From positions 1 to 32,622 of the forward strand of contig JBPOJC010000046.1 in assembly GCA_052034135.1 (NCBI GenBank): a stretch of 32,622 nt of DNA, given 5' to 3'. The position numbers and the translations under genes are program-made. Below the pieces are notes generated by a model. It searched no databases. It was not told the origin of the DNA and saw only the letters and a program-made list of their open reading frames with translations. The DNA is from JAGPKI01 sp052034135. Lineage in GTDB: Bacteria; Caldisericota; Caldisericia; UBA6126; JAGPKI01. Shown piece after piece: positions 15,409 to 23,834 of this stretch. Every line of letters begins with the position of its first letter. Position 1 is the stretch's first letter.

Positions 15409-16587
15409 ATGGATTTAAATGATTTATTAGAAGAAGCAAAGAAAAATGAAAGTATTGGAAAAATCGATGAAGCAATTATAGCCTTAGAAAAAGCACTTTT
15501 GCTTAGTCCCTCAAACAAGGAAATACTGCTAACTTTGTCGAGATTATACATAGGAAAAGGTAAAATTTTTAAAGCTTTAGAACTGATAAGTGGTGCGGAG
15601 AACCTAAAAAATGATCCAGATTTTTTAATGCAAGAAGCAAATATATATATGCTCCTCCATAGATTTGATGAGGCAGAGACAAAACTAAAAGAGGCACTAC
15701 AATATAAAGAGTCAAGCTCTCTATACAATAATCTTGGAGTTGTTTTGCTTCAACAACGAAAAGGAAACGAAGCTATTCAAGCATTAAAAAAATCCATTAA
15801 AATTGACCCCAAGAACATTAATACCTGGCTAAATTTAGCGACATTTTACGAATCATGTGGAGACCTTGACAGCGCAAAGGAAACACTCGGAAAAGCAATT
15901 CTCAAGGGTTTAAAAAATGAAGAACTTATTGAAAAGTATGTACAGGTTTTAAGTAAGAAAGGTGAATATGAAACCGCTCTATCTCTAATTGATGATGAGC
16001 TTGATAAAAATAAAGAAAATTTAACTTTAAAACTTACCAAAGTAAAAGTTTTATTTTTTAATGGTTTGACGGAAGATTGTATAAAAGGAATAAACGATAT
16101 AGAAAATGAAAATATCTTAAGTCCTCAAAATAAAAAAGAGCTTATGGAGATCAAAGAGCAAGCATACTATAACTTAGGATATAAAGAAAAAGCTTTAGAA
16201 GTAATTGATGAACTGATAAATATTTCTAACAGAAATCCCTATTATTTATTTAGGAAAGCCCAAATATTTTATTCTCTTCAAAACTATACGGAAGCATTAA
16301 AAATACTCTCGATGCTCTTAAAAGAAAACACTTTAAATGAAGAGTTGCGCTCCAATATTCTAATTTTAATGAAAAACATAGAAATAGAAAACTGGAAAAG
16401 GCTTGTAAGACTTTTAATTGAAGAGCCTGCAATGAAAGATGCACTTTTAAATGACCTTATTTTTACCATACAGAGTACGGGGATACTTCTTCCAGAAGAA
16501 GGGCTTATCTACTTGCAAAATATTTTAAACCAGATAACCTCTAAATATGGTAAATTCAGGAATATTCCACCAGAATCCATTAGTTAA
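15409..16587 (+). CDS. tetratricopeptide repeat protein
   Basis: A 392-residue all-helical protein of about ten tandem TPR-like repeats, with no signal peptide or membrane helix, so probably a cytoplasmic scaffold. Clear repeats include IGKIDEAIIALEKALLLSP, LYNNLGVVLLQQRKGNEAI followed by ALKKSIKIDPKN, and LNLATFYESCGDLDSAKET. The C-terminal 60 residues diverge. The partner is unknown. It starts 4 bp after the mnmE stop and is in the same transcript. GGGAAGTAAG before ATG 15409 is a weak ribosome site. Confidence 0.85.
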   Translation: MDLNDLLEEAKKNESIGKIDEAIIALEKALLLSPSNKEILLTLSRLYIGKGKIFKALELISGAENLKNDPDFLMQEANIYMLLHRFDEAETKLKEALQYKESSSLYNNLGVVLLQQRKGNEAIQALKKSIKIDPKNINTWLNLATFYESCGDLDSAKETLGKAILKGLKNEELIEKYVQVLSKKGEYETALSLIDDELDKNKENLTLKLTKVKVLFFNGLTEDCIKGINDIENENILSPQNKKELMEIKEQAYYNLGYKEKALEVIDELINISNRNPYYLFRKAQIFYSLQNYTEALKILSMLLKENTLNEELRSNILILMKNIEIENWKRLVRLLIEEPAMKDALLNDLIFTIQSTGILLPEEGLIYLQNILNQITSKYGKFRNIPPESIS

Positions 16588-16612
16588 AAGAAAAAGGAGG
16601 GCTTAGTTAAAT

Positions 16613-16858
16613 ATGATTCAATGCCAGATTTCTCTTTACCCTTTAGCTACTCCTAATTTTATAGAAATTATAAACGAATGCATTAAAATATTAGATAACG
16701 AAAATAATATATCCTACACTGTAACGAGAACAAACACTTTAATAAAAGGAGAGATAGAAGCAGTATTCGAAGCTACAGAAAAAATATTTATTAAAGCAAA
16801 AGAGCTTAATCCAGAAAACATTCTCCTTGCAGTTTATTCGAGTGCTTACAGCGAGTGA
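16613..16858 (+). CDS. thiamine-binding YkoF/MTH1187-like protein (DUF77)
   Basis: An 81-residue single-domain protein of the thiamine-binding (DUF77, YkoF-related) family. Visible features are the N-terminal strand CQISLYPLATPNF, the helix IEIINECIKIL and NISYTVTRTNTLIKGEIEAVF, the ferredoxin-like fold pattern of the family. Members bind thiamine or hydroxymethylpyrimidine and may act as carriers or sensors. ATG 16613 has AAGGAGGG 12 nt upstream, the best ribosome site in this part of the operon. No thiamine transport or synthesis genes are adjacent and no TPP riboswitch is visible. Confidence 0.8.
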   Translation: MIQCQISLYPLATPNFIEIINECIKILDNENNISYTVTRTNTLIKGEIEAVFEATEKIFIKAKELNPENILLAVYSSAYSE

Positions 16859-16866
16859 GTTAAGAA

Positions 16867-18429
16867 ATGATAGGTAGAGTTAAATTTGGATCCTTTAGAG
16901 ATGGATTAATTATAGAGCTTATTCCAAACCAGAATATAGAAGATTTACGAATTGGGGAATTCATAAAAATTTTAGGTTCTCGGTATGATTTTATCGGGAT
17001 GATTACTGATTTAAGACTGAATGTACTGAATCCAGATGTCTTTCTTGATCCACCAGTTGACAATGAGCTCTTAAGGTATTCTGTAAATGGAACCTTGGTT
17101 AATAGCGAAATTGAATTCTTTCCATTGGTATCTATCGAGAGAGAAAGTAATTCCATTCACTCTGTTAAAAGTATTCCATCTCATTTTGATGAAGTTACTG
17201 CAGTGTCTCAAAAGGACATGGATATTATATTTTCTTTCGGTGAAGAAAAAGATGTGCAGGCTTTTAGTATTGGAAATATCTTAAGTATGGAATATCTTGC
17301 AAATATTAATCTATCTAAGCTTATTGAGAGAAGTTTTGGTGTTTTCGGCTCTACTGGGAGCGGTAAAACTTTCTTTACGAGAATAATCCTTGCTGGGCTC
17401 ATAAAGAAAGATGTTTGTGCTAACTTAATATTTGATTTTCATGAAGAATATGGAATAAAGGGTGCCTCGGAAGAATCTGACTCAGTCCCGGGGTTGGCTT
17501 ACCTTTTTGGTAGTAAAGTTATAATTTACACAGTTGAGCCTAAAGGTCTTACAAGAGAGAAGTGTATTCAAATTCCTCTATCTGACATAGAGCCAGAAGA
17601 CATAAGGCTCATTTCAAAGGAGTTAAGGCTTTCTGAAATGTCGTTTGAAACTGCTTTATCAGTTAGAAGAGCTTGCGGAAAAAACTGGATTGAAAAGCTT
17701 CTTAACTTAGATCCAGATGATATTAATAATGAACTTACTGATTCATGGAAAGTTCACCCTGAAAGTTTGCAGGCTCTTATTCGTCATTTGCAGGTTTTAA
17801 AAGACTTATCTTTCCTTGTACCATCGAACAGCAAAAGCTGCGTAAGAGATATTATGGATTACTTACAGAATGGTCAAAATGTAATAATTCAGTTTAATAA
17901 CTTAACCCATCAAAGGCTCTCTTATCTATTAATTTCATCAATACTAACACGAAGGATTTACTCAAATTATAGAAATACAATTGAAAGCGGGAAAAAATTA
18001 AAGCATCTTCTTATCACCATTGAAGAAGCCCATAACTTTCTTTCACCTGAAATTTCGAAAGAGACAATATTTGGAGAGATTGCAAGAGAGCTTAGGAAAT
18101 TCGATGTAACTCTTTTAATAGTGGATCAGATTCCTTCTCAGATTGACCCGGAAGTTATTTCCCAGCTTGGAACAAGAGTTATATTTAACTTAAATTCTGA
18201 AAAAGATCTTGACTACTCTCTTGAGGGGGTTCAGGGCAAAAATAAACTTAAGCAAATCCTCTACTCAATTGATAACAAAGGTGAGGCTTTAATTGTAGGG
18301 TATGCTATGCCGATTCCTCTGGCATTTAAAGTAAGACGATATGATGATAGTTTCTTTAGAGAGATGAAATCAATATCAGACATTGATACAAGTAAACTTG
18401 ACCCAAAGAAGTTTTTTTATGGAGACTGA
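16867..18429 (+). CDS. HerA-like hexameric DNA-translocating ATPase (DUF87)
   Basis: A 520-residue protein of the HerA/FtsK family. An N-terminal HAS-barrel of about 100 residues precedes the RecA-like core, with Walker A FGSTGSGKTF at 160-169, FDFHEEY at 189-195, Walker B LLITIEEAHNF at 381-391, and the late motif VTLLIVDQIPSQIDPEVISQ. HerA works with the nuclease NurA in end resection, or with other partners in phage defence and mobile-element systems. No NurA is in the window; the downstream partner is a methyltransferase whose start lies inside this gene. It starts 8 bp after the thiamine-binding gene, with no strong ribosome site. The core assignment is firm; the biological role is not. 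Confidence 0.9.
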   Translation: MIGRVKFGSFRDGLIIELIPNQNIEDLRIGEFIKILGSRYDFIGMITDLRLNVLNPDVFLDPPVDNELLRYSVNGTLVNSEIEFFPLVSIERESNSIHSVKSIPSHFDEVTAVSQKDMDIIFSFGEEKDVQAFSIGNILSMEYLANINLSKLIERSFGVFGSTGSGKTFFTRIILAGLIKKDVCANLIFDFHEEYGIKGASEESDSVPGLAYLFGSKVIIYTVEPKGLTREKCIQIPLSDIEPEDIRLISKELRLSEMSFETALSVRRACGKNWIEKLLNLDPDDINNELTDSWKVHPESLQALIRHLQVLKDLSFLVPSNSKSCVRDIMDYLQNGQNVIIQFNNLTHQRLSYLLISSILTRRIYSNYRNTIESGKKLKHLLITIEEAHNFLSPEISKETIFGEIARELRKFDVTLLIVDQIPSQIDPEVISQLGTRVIFNLNSEKDLDYSLEGVQGKNKLKQILYSIDNKGEALIVGYAMPIPLAFKVRRYDDSFFREMKSISDIDTSKLDPKKFFYGD

Positions 18430-19162
18430 TTGGTTTAAATTTTATTTTGATGATTCTTACGAAGATTATATTTTAGGTGAAATCCCCCAAGATCTAACTG
18501 AACAGCAGGTAAGACTCATTGAAGATACATTAGATCTTAAGGCGGGGAGTAAAATCCTCGATTTATTCTGTGGTGTTGGGCGTCATTCAATAGCACTTGC
18601 AAAAAAGGGTTATAATGTAACCGCCATAGATTATTCTCTCTCCTACATTGAAAAACTAAAAAATAGAGCAAAGGAACTTAATTTATCCATAAATGCGCTA
18701 TCTTTGGATGCAAGAGAAATAAATTTTAGAGAAGAATTCGACGCAATAATACTTATGTTTGTATCATTCGGATATTTTGAAGATATTGAAAATGAAGAGT
18801 TACTAAAGAAATTATCTTTAGCCCTTATAAGTGGAGGGAAAATCCTCATAGACATTGAAAACAGGGATTACATTTTAAAACATTTTATTAAAGAAAAATG
18901 GAGAGAGAAAGATTATGGACTCTTATTAGAAAGACATAAGTTTAATCCAATAAGTTCGAGACAGAAAACAAAAAGATTAATAATCAAAAATGATGGAAAA
19001 AAGAAAGAAACATTTAGGGATATAAGGCTGTATTCAGCGCACGAATTAATTGCCATTGCCAATAATGCTAACTTAAAAGTAGATAAATTATATGGAGATT
19101 ATGACAGAACCCCTTTTCACCTTAATGCCCCTCGCCTTCTATTTTCTTTTGTGAAAAGCTAA
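18419..19162 (+). CDS. SAM-dependent methyltransferase (class I)
   Basis: A 247-residue Rossmann-fold methyltransferase. Motif I is KILDLFCGVGRHSIALAKKG (about residues 44-63), followed by YNVTAIDYS (motif II) and DAIILMFVSFGYF (motif IV region). No membrane or DNA-target recognition region is seen, so a small-molecule, tRNA or protein substrate is as likely as DNA. Open frame extends upstream to 18383, but the ATG at 18419 begins the expected N-terminus (METDWFKFYFDDSY) and overlaps the HerA gene by 11 bp, suggesting coupled translation. It is the last gene of the rpmH operon, with a terminator hairpin 88 bp after it. Confidence 0.85.
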   Translation: METDWFKFYFDDSYEDYILGEIPQDLTEQQVRLIEDTLDLKAGSKILDLFCGVGRHSIALAKKGYNVTAIDYSLSYIEKLKNRAKELNLSINALSLDAREINFREEFDAIILMFVSFGYFEDIENEELLKKLSLALISGGKILIDIENRDYILKHFIKEKWREKDYGLLLERHKFNPISSRQKTKRLIIKNDGKKKETFRDIRLYSAHELIAIANNANLKVDKLYGDYDRTPFHLNAPRLLFSFVKS

Positions 19163-19249
19163 TAAAATTAATTTTTTAATAATTTAACATTCAATATTGG
19201 CTCATTTAATTTTTTTTTAATTTATTATCGTTACTTAATCAAAAAATCT

Positions 19250-19277
19250 AAGCGTGAGTTAATAACGCTTTTTTATT
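19250..19277 (+). terminator. intrinsic terminator of the rpmH operon
   Basis: AAGCGT (19250-19255) and ACGCTT (19265-19270) form a 6 bp stem with a 9 nt loop followed by TTTTATTT. It is of moderate strength. It is the first hairpin plus T-run after the methyltransferase stop. Confidence 0.6.
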
Positions 19278-19435
19278 TCCCTCCATATATATAAGTGGGG
19301 TAAAATTCAAAATTCTGTCACTCCTGCCCCTGTCTTCCTGAGGGAGCGTAAGCGACCGAAGGATCTTCTTGCGTGTCATTCCGTGACTTTCTTCGTTATT
19401 CCTACGAGTTTTATGTAATTCCAAGCGTTTTTTTC

Positions 19436-19462
19436 GTCATTCCCGCGAAAGCGGGAATCCAG
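19436..19462. repeat. REP-like hairpin with GAAA tetraloop
   Basis: TTCCCGC-GAAA-GCGGGAA is a 7 bp perfect stem closed by a GNRA tetraloop, within GTCAT...ATCCAG. Confidence 0.7.
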
Positions 19463-19471
19463 AGGTATTCT

Positions 19472-19542
19472 GTCATTCCCATGAAAATGGGAATCCAGTA
19501 TTTAAATAGTCTGGATCCCCGATAAAAGATTTCGAGGATGAC
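19472..19542. repeat. MITE/REP-like unit with GAAA tetraloop hairpin
   Basis: The unit begins GTCATTCCCATGAAAATGGG (stem TTCCCAT/ATGGGAA, loop GAAA) and ends GAGGATGAC, with internal inverted parts GGAATCCAG and CTGGATCCCCG. Compared with the hairpin at 19436 the stem has compensating base changes. Confidence 0.7.
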
Positions 19543-19901
19543 AGATACTGAGATTCCTAAGGACTTGTGCGGTGGTAATACGCACTTCGGAATGACCCCC
19601 TCCGTCACCCTGAGGAGCATCTTCCCAGCGACGAAGGGTCTCCTCTTTTTACTGTCACATGCATAGTAAATGTAAATGAAACATAAACTTACCACCTGCA
19701 ATGATGAAAAAGAGAGGAGATTCTTCGCTAATGCTCAGAATGACATTTCGCCGCCGTCTTCCTGAGGGAGCGTATTTGCATTTTGCGACCGAAGGGTTCT
19801 CTTCTCTTATAATACCTAATAAAAGCAAAAATGTCTTGTATCAACAAGTAAAAAAGCGATGATTTAGATTTACGAACGATTTAAATTTAATGAGCTCTTA
19901 T

Positions 19902-21647
19902 TTAGTTTTTAGATTGCTCATATTCTGAATCTTTGAATTTGGGAAGGAAGAGTTTGATTGTTGTTCCTTTTCCTACTTCACTTGCAAGAAATATCCTTCC
20001 ATTATGCTCATGAATAATACGTTTTACAATTGAAAGCCCCAACCCTGTTCCATGCTCAGCAAAATCTTTTGCGTTAGGAGACCTGTAAAAATCATGAAAA
20101 AGATTGGATAGGGATTCCCTGGGAATCCCTATCCCATTATCAGAAACAGTAATTGTTGCAAAATCTTGTTTTTCTCCAATAATCACAGAAACTTTGCCAT
20201 TTTCTTTAGTGTACTTTACCGCATTCTCTATAATATTTTCTATAGCTTTCCTCAAATCATCTTCATTACCAAATACATAAAGCTCCCTTTTTGGTCTGTT
20301 AAAGGTAAAATCGATTGATTTCTCAAATACTCTCTCCTTTAAAGAATCCACAATATCAGAAGTTAATTCACCCAAAGAAACTTTTCCATATTCCTTCTTA
20401 ACTTGAAGTTCAGAGGAAGCCAGAGTTACAAGATCGCTGATAAGATTGAGCATATAATTTGTCCTCTTTATTCCACGCTGAATTAGCTCCTTTTGTTTGG
20501 GATTTATTTCTCCAACATACCCATTATTTATTATTTCAAGTAAACTTTGCAGTCCTGCTACAGGAGATCTCAACTGATGGGCTGTAGTTGTAAGGAAAAG
20601 GAATTTCTCCCTATCAACTTCTTTCAATCTTTTAAGCACTAAATCATTCTGGATGAGTAATCCTATTTCTCCACTTATACAAAGCAATACTTCTTTTGCC
20701 TCTTCACTTATTTCTTCTTTAGGAGAGCCAAAATATAGTTTTAAGATACCTATTGTTTCATTACCTTTAGTTAACAGAGGAACTCCAATGATAGATTTAA
20801 TTCCCTCTTTTGTTAATTCCTTTGTATATTGTATGAGAGGAGAAGTTGAAATATCTGAAACATGAACTATCTGCCCAAGAAGAACTTCTCTATTTAATTC
20901 ACTTCTATTTAAATCAATTTCACCCTTAAAAACATAATCTTTAGAAAGTCCAGATTGAGCCACGATATCGCTTAATATGCCAGAACTTTCAACTAAACGT
21001 ATTGAGCAAGCCTTTGCAGCAAAAGCATCTCTTAACTTATCCAAAAAGAGTGATAACGCTTCCTGAATGCTGGATGATGTATTAACCAAATCTCTCAGCT
21101 CTTTAATAAGATTTAATTGTTTTTCAATTATATTTAAATTATAGTCGAGATTATTTATATTCATCTCATCGTTTTTAGATATAGTTTTGCTTGTGGTAAT
21201 AATATTGACTGAACTTGCCGAAAAAATTAAAGCAAGAATAACACTTAAAACATATAGAATTAAGATTGGTGAATTGTTTATAAGATTAAAGAGAGAAAAA
21301 GTTATAAAAACTGCCAAAATTAATATTATTGGAACATAAAGCTGCTTTTTCTCCGTTGTATTAATTATTGACAGTGGTATTATAAATATCAGCAATGATG
21401 CAATTATCTCTATGTCTAAAAATGCAATTAAAACAACGAAAATTGTATCAATGATAAGAAATAAATTTCTATTTTTTTGAGAATTTAAGAAATTATTGGT
21501 TATAAATACTTGAATAGCATAAATAATAAATAGAAGAGCTAATAAAATGCTAAAACTCTTCCCTATAAGAATAATATGCAACAATTCTATCAAAAGTAAG
21601 GCAAAGATCGTATAAACACGTCCCTGCCTTACTTTATTAATAGACAT
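19902..21647 (-). CDS. sensor histidine kinase (membrane, GAF, HisKA, HATPase)
   Basis: A 581-residue sensor kinase. About five or six membrane helices occupy residues 11-148 with almost no outer loops, so it has no large external sensor. A GAF domain spans about 185-335 (IIGVPLLTKGNETIGILKLY). HisKA has the phospho-acceptor His357 in AHQLRSPV. The HATPase has N-box ENIIENAVKYT (470-480), DNGIGIP (503-509) and GTGLGL (533-538). It therefore probably senses a membrane or cytoplasmic signal such as redox state or a small ligand. It is the last gene of the pyr-thyX-hyd operon, 18 bp after the response regulator. ATG 21647 has no clear ribosome site within 20 nt. Confidence 0.92.
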   Translation of the reverse strand: MSINKVRQGRVYTIFALLLIELLHIILIGKSFSILLALLFIIYAIQVFITNNFLNSQKNRNLFLIIDTIFVVLIAFLDIEIIASLLIFIIPLSIINTTEKKQLYVPIILILAVFITFSLFNLINNSPILILYVLSVILALIFSASSVNIITTSKTISKNDEMNINNLDYNLNIIEKQLNLIKELRDLVNTSSSIQEALSLFLDKLRDAFAAKACSIRLVESSGILSDIVAQSGLSKDYVFKGEIDLNRSELNREVLLGQIVHVSDISTSPLIQYTKELTKEGIKSIIGVPLLTKGNETIGILKLYFGSPKEEISEEAKEVLLCISGEIGLLIQNDLVLKRLKEVDREKFLFLTTTAHQLRSPVAGLQSLLEIINNGYVGEINPKQKELIQRGIKRTNYMLNLISDLVTLASSELQVKKEYGKVSLGELTSDIVDSLKERVFEKSIDFTFNRPKRELYVFGNEDDLRKAIENIIENAVKYTKENGKVSVIIGEKQDFATITVSDNGIGIPRESLSNLFHDFYRSPNAKDFAEHGTGLGLSIVKRIIHEHNGRIFLASEVGKGTTIKLFLPKFKDSEYEQSKN

Positions 21648-21665
21648 TTGCTACGCTAAATATTA

Positions 21666-22070
21666 TTAATTATCGTGTAGAACTTCTTTAACCTTCTGTA
21701 TAAGAGTATCTGGATTAACTGGCTTTCTTAAAAAGTATTCAGCTTTGATAAAATCAGAGTCTGCCATTTTGTTAATAGAGATTCCTTGCTTGCTTTCAAT
21801 AGATGATATCATAATAATCGGTACATCTGCAAATTCTTTGTATTCAGGATTTGTGCCATCTTTAAGTGTATATGATACATGGAATCCATCAGTAATTGTA
21901 TCCATCATTATATCCAACAGTATTAAATCTGGTTTGAAGGTTTTTACTTTTTCTAAACCTTCCTTTCCTGAAGATGCTACTTCTACTTCATAATTATTCG
22001 CTTCTAATGCGATTCTCATAGCTTCGATAACATCTTTATCATCATCAATGACAAGCACTTTTTTGCTCAT
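21666..22070 (-). CDS. response regulator, receiver domain only
   Basis: A 134-residue CheY-like receiver without an output domain. The acidic triad Asp9-Asp11 (VLVIDDDKDV), phospho-acceptor Asp53 in LILLDIMMDTITDG, Ser89 in IIMISS and Lys116 in FLRKPV are all present. The beta3-alpha3 loop after Asp53 is longer than usual, a form I associate with receivers found near hydrogenase and redox operons. ATG 22070 has AAGGAGG about 7 nt upstream and overlaps the protease gene by 26 bp. It presumably takes phosphate from the kinase downstream, and its target is unknown because it lacks a DNA-binding domain. Confidence 0.92.
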   Translation of the reverse strand: MSKKVLVIDDDKDVIEAMRIALEANNYEVEVASSGKEGLEKVKTFKPDLILLDIMMDTITDGFHVSYTLKDGTNPEYKEFADVPIIMISSIESKQGISINKMADSDFIKAEYFLRKPVNPDTLIQKVKEVLHDN

Positions 22071-22545
22071 ATTTTTCCTCCTTCTTAAAATTTTTGATAT
22101 CAGCTAAAATTTTCTCTTCCAATATTGGAAAGCTCTTTATCAATTCAGCTGACAATTGAAGCTTTGGTTCAACGCAACCTACCTGTACTGCGTAAATTAT
22201 TAGATTCAAATCATTCCTTTCGATGCTTGCAAGCAATACTGCATCTTTTAAAGACCTCGAGTGGATGCTAAGGTTGTTTTCTAAAGATTTAAGTTTTTGA
22301 GGTTCCGCACAAATCCTCTCTATGCTTCCAGGAGGTCCAACTTTAAAGTCGCAAGCATCAATAACTATTGCAATCTTAGATTCAGAAAGGTAGTTCGCAA
22401 TACTAAATGTATCGATATCTCCATCTATTAAGGCAATATCTTCTGGTATAGATTTTCTTCCTCGAAGATAGTTTATAAAATGTACACCGAAACCATCATC
22501 TCCTAAAAGTATATTTCCTATACCTATAACAGAGATATCAATCAC
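22045..22545 (-). CDS. [NiFe] hydrogenase maturation endopeptidase
   Basis: A 166-residue HycI/HyaD/HoxM-family protease. It removes the C-terminal tail of the large subunit after nickel insertion. The family opening GIGNILLGDDGFGVH holds Asp16, VIDACDFK holds Asp63, and LSIHSRSL holds His95; these match the three Ni-sensing ligands. Its likely substrate is HydA encoded just upstream, which still has an 8-residue tail after His422. The start is GTG 22545, overlapping the hydA stop as GTGA. The C-terminus is Lys/Glu-rich and overlaps the response regulator gene. Confidence 0.93.
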   Translation of the reverse strand: MIDISVIGIGNILLGDDGFGVHFINYLRGRKSIPEDIALIDGDIDTFSIANYLSESKIAIVIDACDFKVGPPGSIERICAEPQKLKSLENNLSIHSRSLKDAVLLASIERNDLNLIIYAVQVGCVEPKLQLSAELIKSFPILEEKILADIKNFKKEEKYEQKSACH

Positions 22546-23834
22546 TTCTTAAACTCCACATCGAGTAAATGTGTAGAACAGGATATACAAGGATCGTATG
22601 CTCTGACAAGCATTTCGAGTTTCTTTGTAATCTCTTCTTCGCTTTCTTTATCAATAATTTCAGGAACGAGTTTCTTCATATCAAGCTCTATATTCTCGAG
22701 GTTTTGCCCTGTAGGTATTACGCAATTAGCATTGATAAGAATACCTTCAGAATTATAAGTATATTCATGGTAAAGAATCCCTCTTGGTACTTCTACCGCT
22801 CCTACCCCCGTGCCAGCTTTTGGTTTAACGTTTGGCTTTTCATCTTTAAGTCCTTTCTTGAGTAGCTCTGATAACAACTTTATGCTTTCCTCAAAGCAAT
22901 GAGCAGTTTCAATAAGTTGAGCAGTATTTATATGATATGGATTATGAACAGGTGGCTTAAAGTTTAGTTCGCTTGCTACGCTCTTAGCAAGAGGAGAAAG
23001 CTTCTGAAAATTATTATTGACTCTTGCAAGTGCTCCTACCATAAATGAGTCTCTATTAGCTTTTGCATGTTTTGCAGAAGAATGTGGAACACAATATTCG
23101 TTTGTTAAGCTTCTATAATCTTTATGATCGTGCCTGCCTGTATCGCTTGAGTAAATAAATCCATCATATAGGGCATACTCATCATCACTTTGAAGAGATA
23201 TATATTCAGTTTCGCGCTCAAATTTTGGAATTTCTATCGTTTTAAAAAGTTCGACTGTTGCTTCTAAGTCAGGTAGAGCCTCCTCAAGTCTTGAAAGAAT
23301 ATTCTCAATCCCGCTCTTATCAGGTATTTTCGTATATCCACCAACAACTTGAGATAAATTATGAATATGCCTTCCACAAATTAATCCAGAAAAGTCGTTT
23401 GCAAGTTTCTTTAGCTTTAAACCTCTTAGAACAGCCTCTTGATTAGTTGGAATTAAAGCAAAAGCTGAAGTTGCATTTAGAAAATCAGGCACAGACAGGA
23501 AATATAAATGCAAAATGTGGGATTGAATAATTTCTGCATAAAGGTTGAGCTTCCTTAGCATAATTGTTTGTTCAGATGGAATAATATTAAAAGCTTCCTC
23601 GGTTGCTCTAATAGAAGCTGTTGAATGACCCACTGAACATATTCCACATATTCTACATGATATATGAGAAATTTCGTACCAAGGCCTCCCAACCATGAAT
23701 CCTTCAAAAAACCTAGGAGCTTCAGTTATTTCAAGATTAATTTTTTCAATTTTACCATCTTTAACGTTAACAATTATATTCCCATGCCCTTCAACTCTTG
23801 TTATATATTGAACATTGATGTTAAGATCCTTCAT
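22542..23834 (-). CDS. hydA: [NiFe] hydrogenase large (alpha) subunit, group 3b type
   Basis: A 430-residue catalytic subunit. The L1 motif RICGICSVGH (61-70) supplies Cys63 and Cys66, and the C-terminal DPCISCSTH (414-422) supplies Cys416 and Cys419, the four ligands of the NiFe centre. Cleavage after His422 would remove the last 8 residues. Sequence and partners fit the cytoplasmic NAD(P)-linked hydrogenases of group 3b (Pyrococcus sulfhydrogenase type), which evolve or take up H2 with NADPH/NADH and can reduce polysulfide. Start ATG 23834 overlaps hydD by 4 bp. Accessory genes hypA-F are not in the window and must lie elsewhere. Confidence 0.95.
   Translation of the reverse strand: MKDLNINVQYITRVEGHGNIIVNVKDGKIEKINLEITEAPRFFEGFMVGRPWYEISHISCRICGICSVGHSTASIRATEEAFNIIPSEQTIMLRKLNLYAEIIQSHILHLYFLSVPDFLNATSAFALIPTNQEAVLRGLKLKKLANDFSGLICGRHIHNLSQVVGGYTKIPDKSGIENILSRLEEALPDLEATVELFKTIEIPKFERETEYISLQSDDEYALYDGFIYSSDTGRHDHKDYRSLTNEYCVPHSSAKHAKANRDSFMVGALARVNNNFQKLSPLAKSVASELNFKPPVHNPYHINTAQLIETAHCFEESIKLLSELLKKGLKDEKPNVKPKAGTGVGAVEVPRGILYHEYTYNSEGILINANCVIPTGQNLENIELDMKKLVPEIIDKESEEEITKKLEMLVRAYDPCISCSTHLLDVEFKK

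Larger units (their letters stand above)
19280..19815. repeat. composite dispersed-repeat block, left copy
   Basis: Made of several short units in sequence: 19280-19325 (CCTCCATATATATAAGTGGGG start), two hairpin units at 19436-19462 and 19472-19542, 19575-19645, 19636-19690, and 19716-19744 (TTCTTCGCTAATGCTCAGAA). Read on the minus strand, most units match the block at 31776-32234 in the same order, so the two blocks are inverted copies around the pyr-hydrogenase operon. No credible gene lies here; open frames inside are repeat sequence. From 19816 to the kinase gene the DNA is AT-rich without features I can name. Confidence 0.75.

Noticed and set aside
16588..16612. TPP riboswitch before the thiamine-binding gene
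   Set aside because: Only 25 bp separate the genes, with a plain ribosome site and no room for the aptamer.
19411..19701. 96-codon minus-strand open frame containing WIPAFAGMT-type peptides
   Set aside because: This peptide string is the translation of the GTCATTCCCGC...GGGAATCC repeat, not a gene.
19280..19815. CRISPR array in the repeat block
   Set aside because: The units differ in length and type, spacing is irregular, and no cas genes are present.
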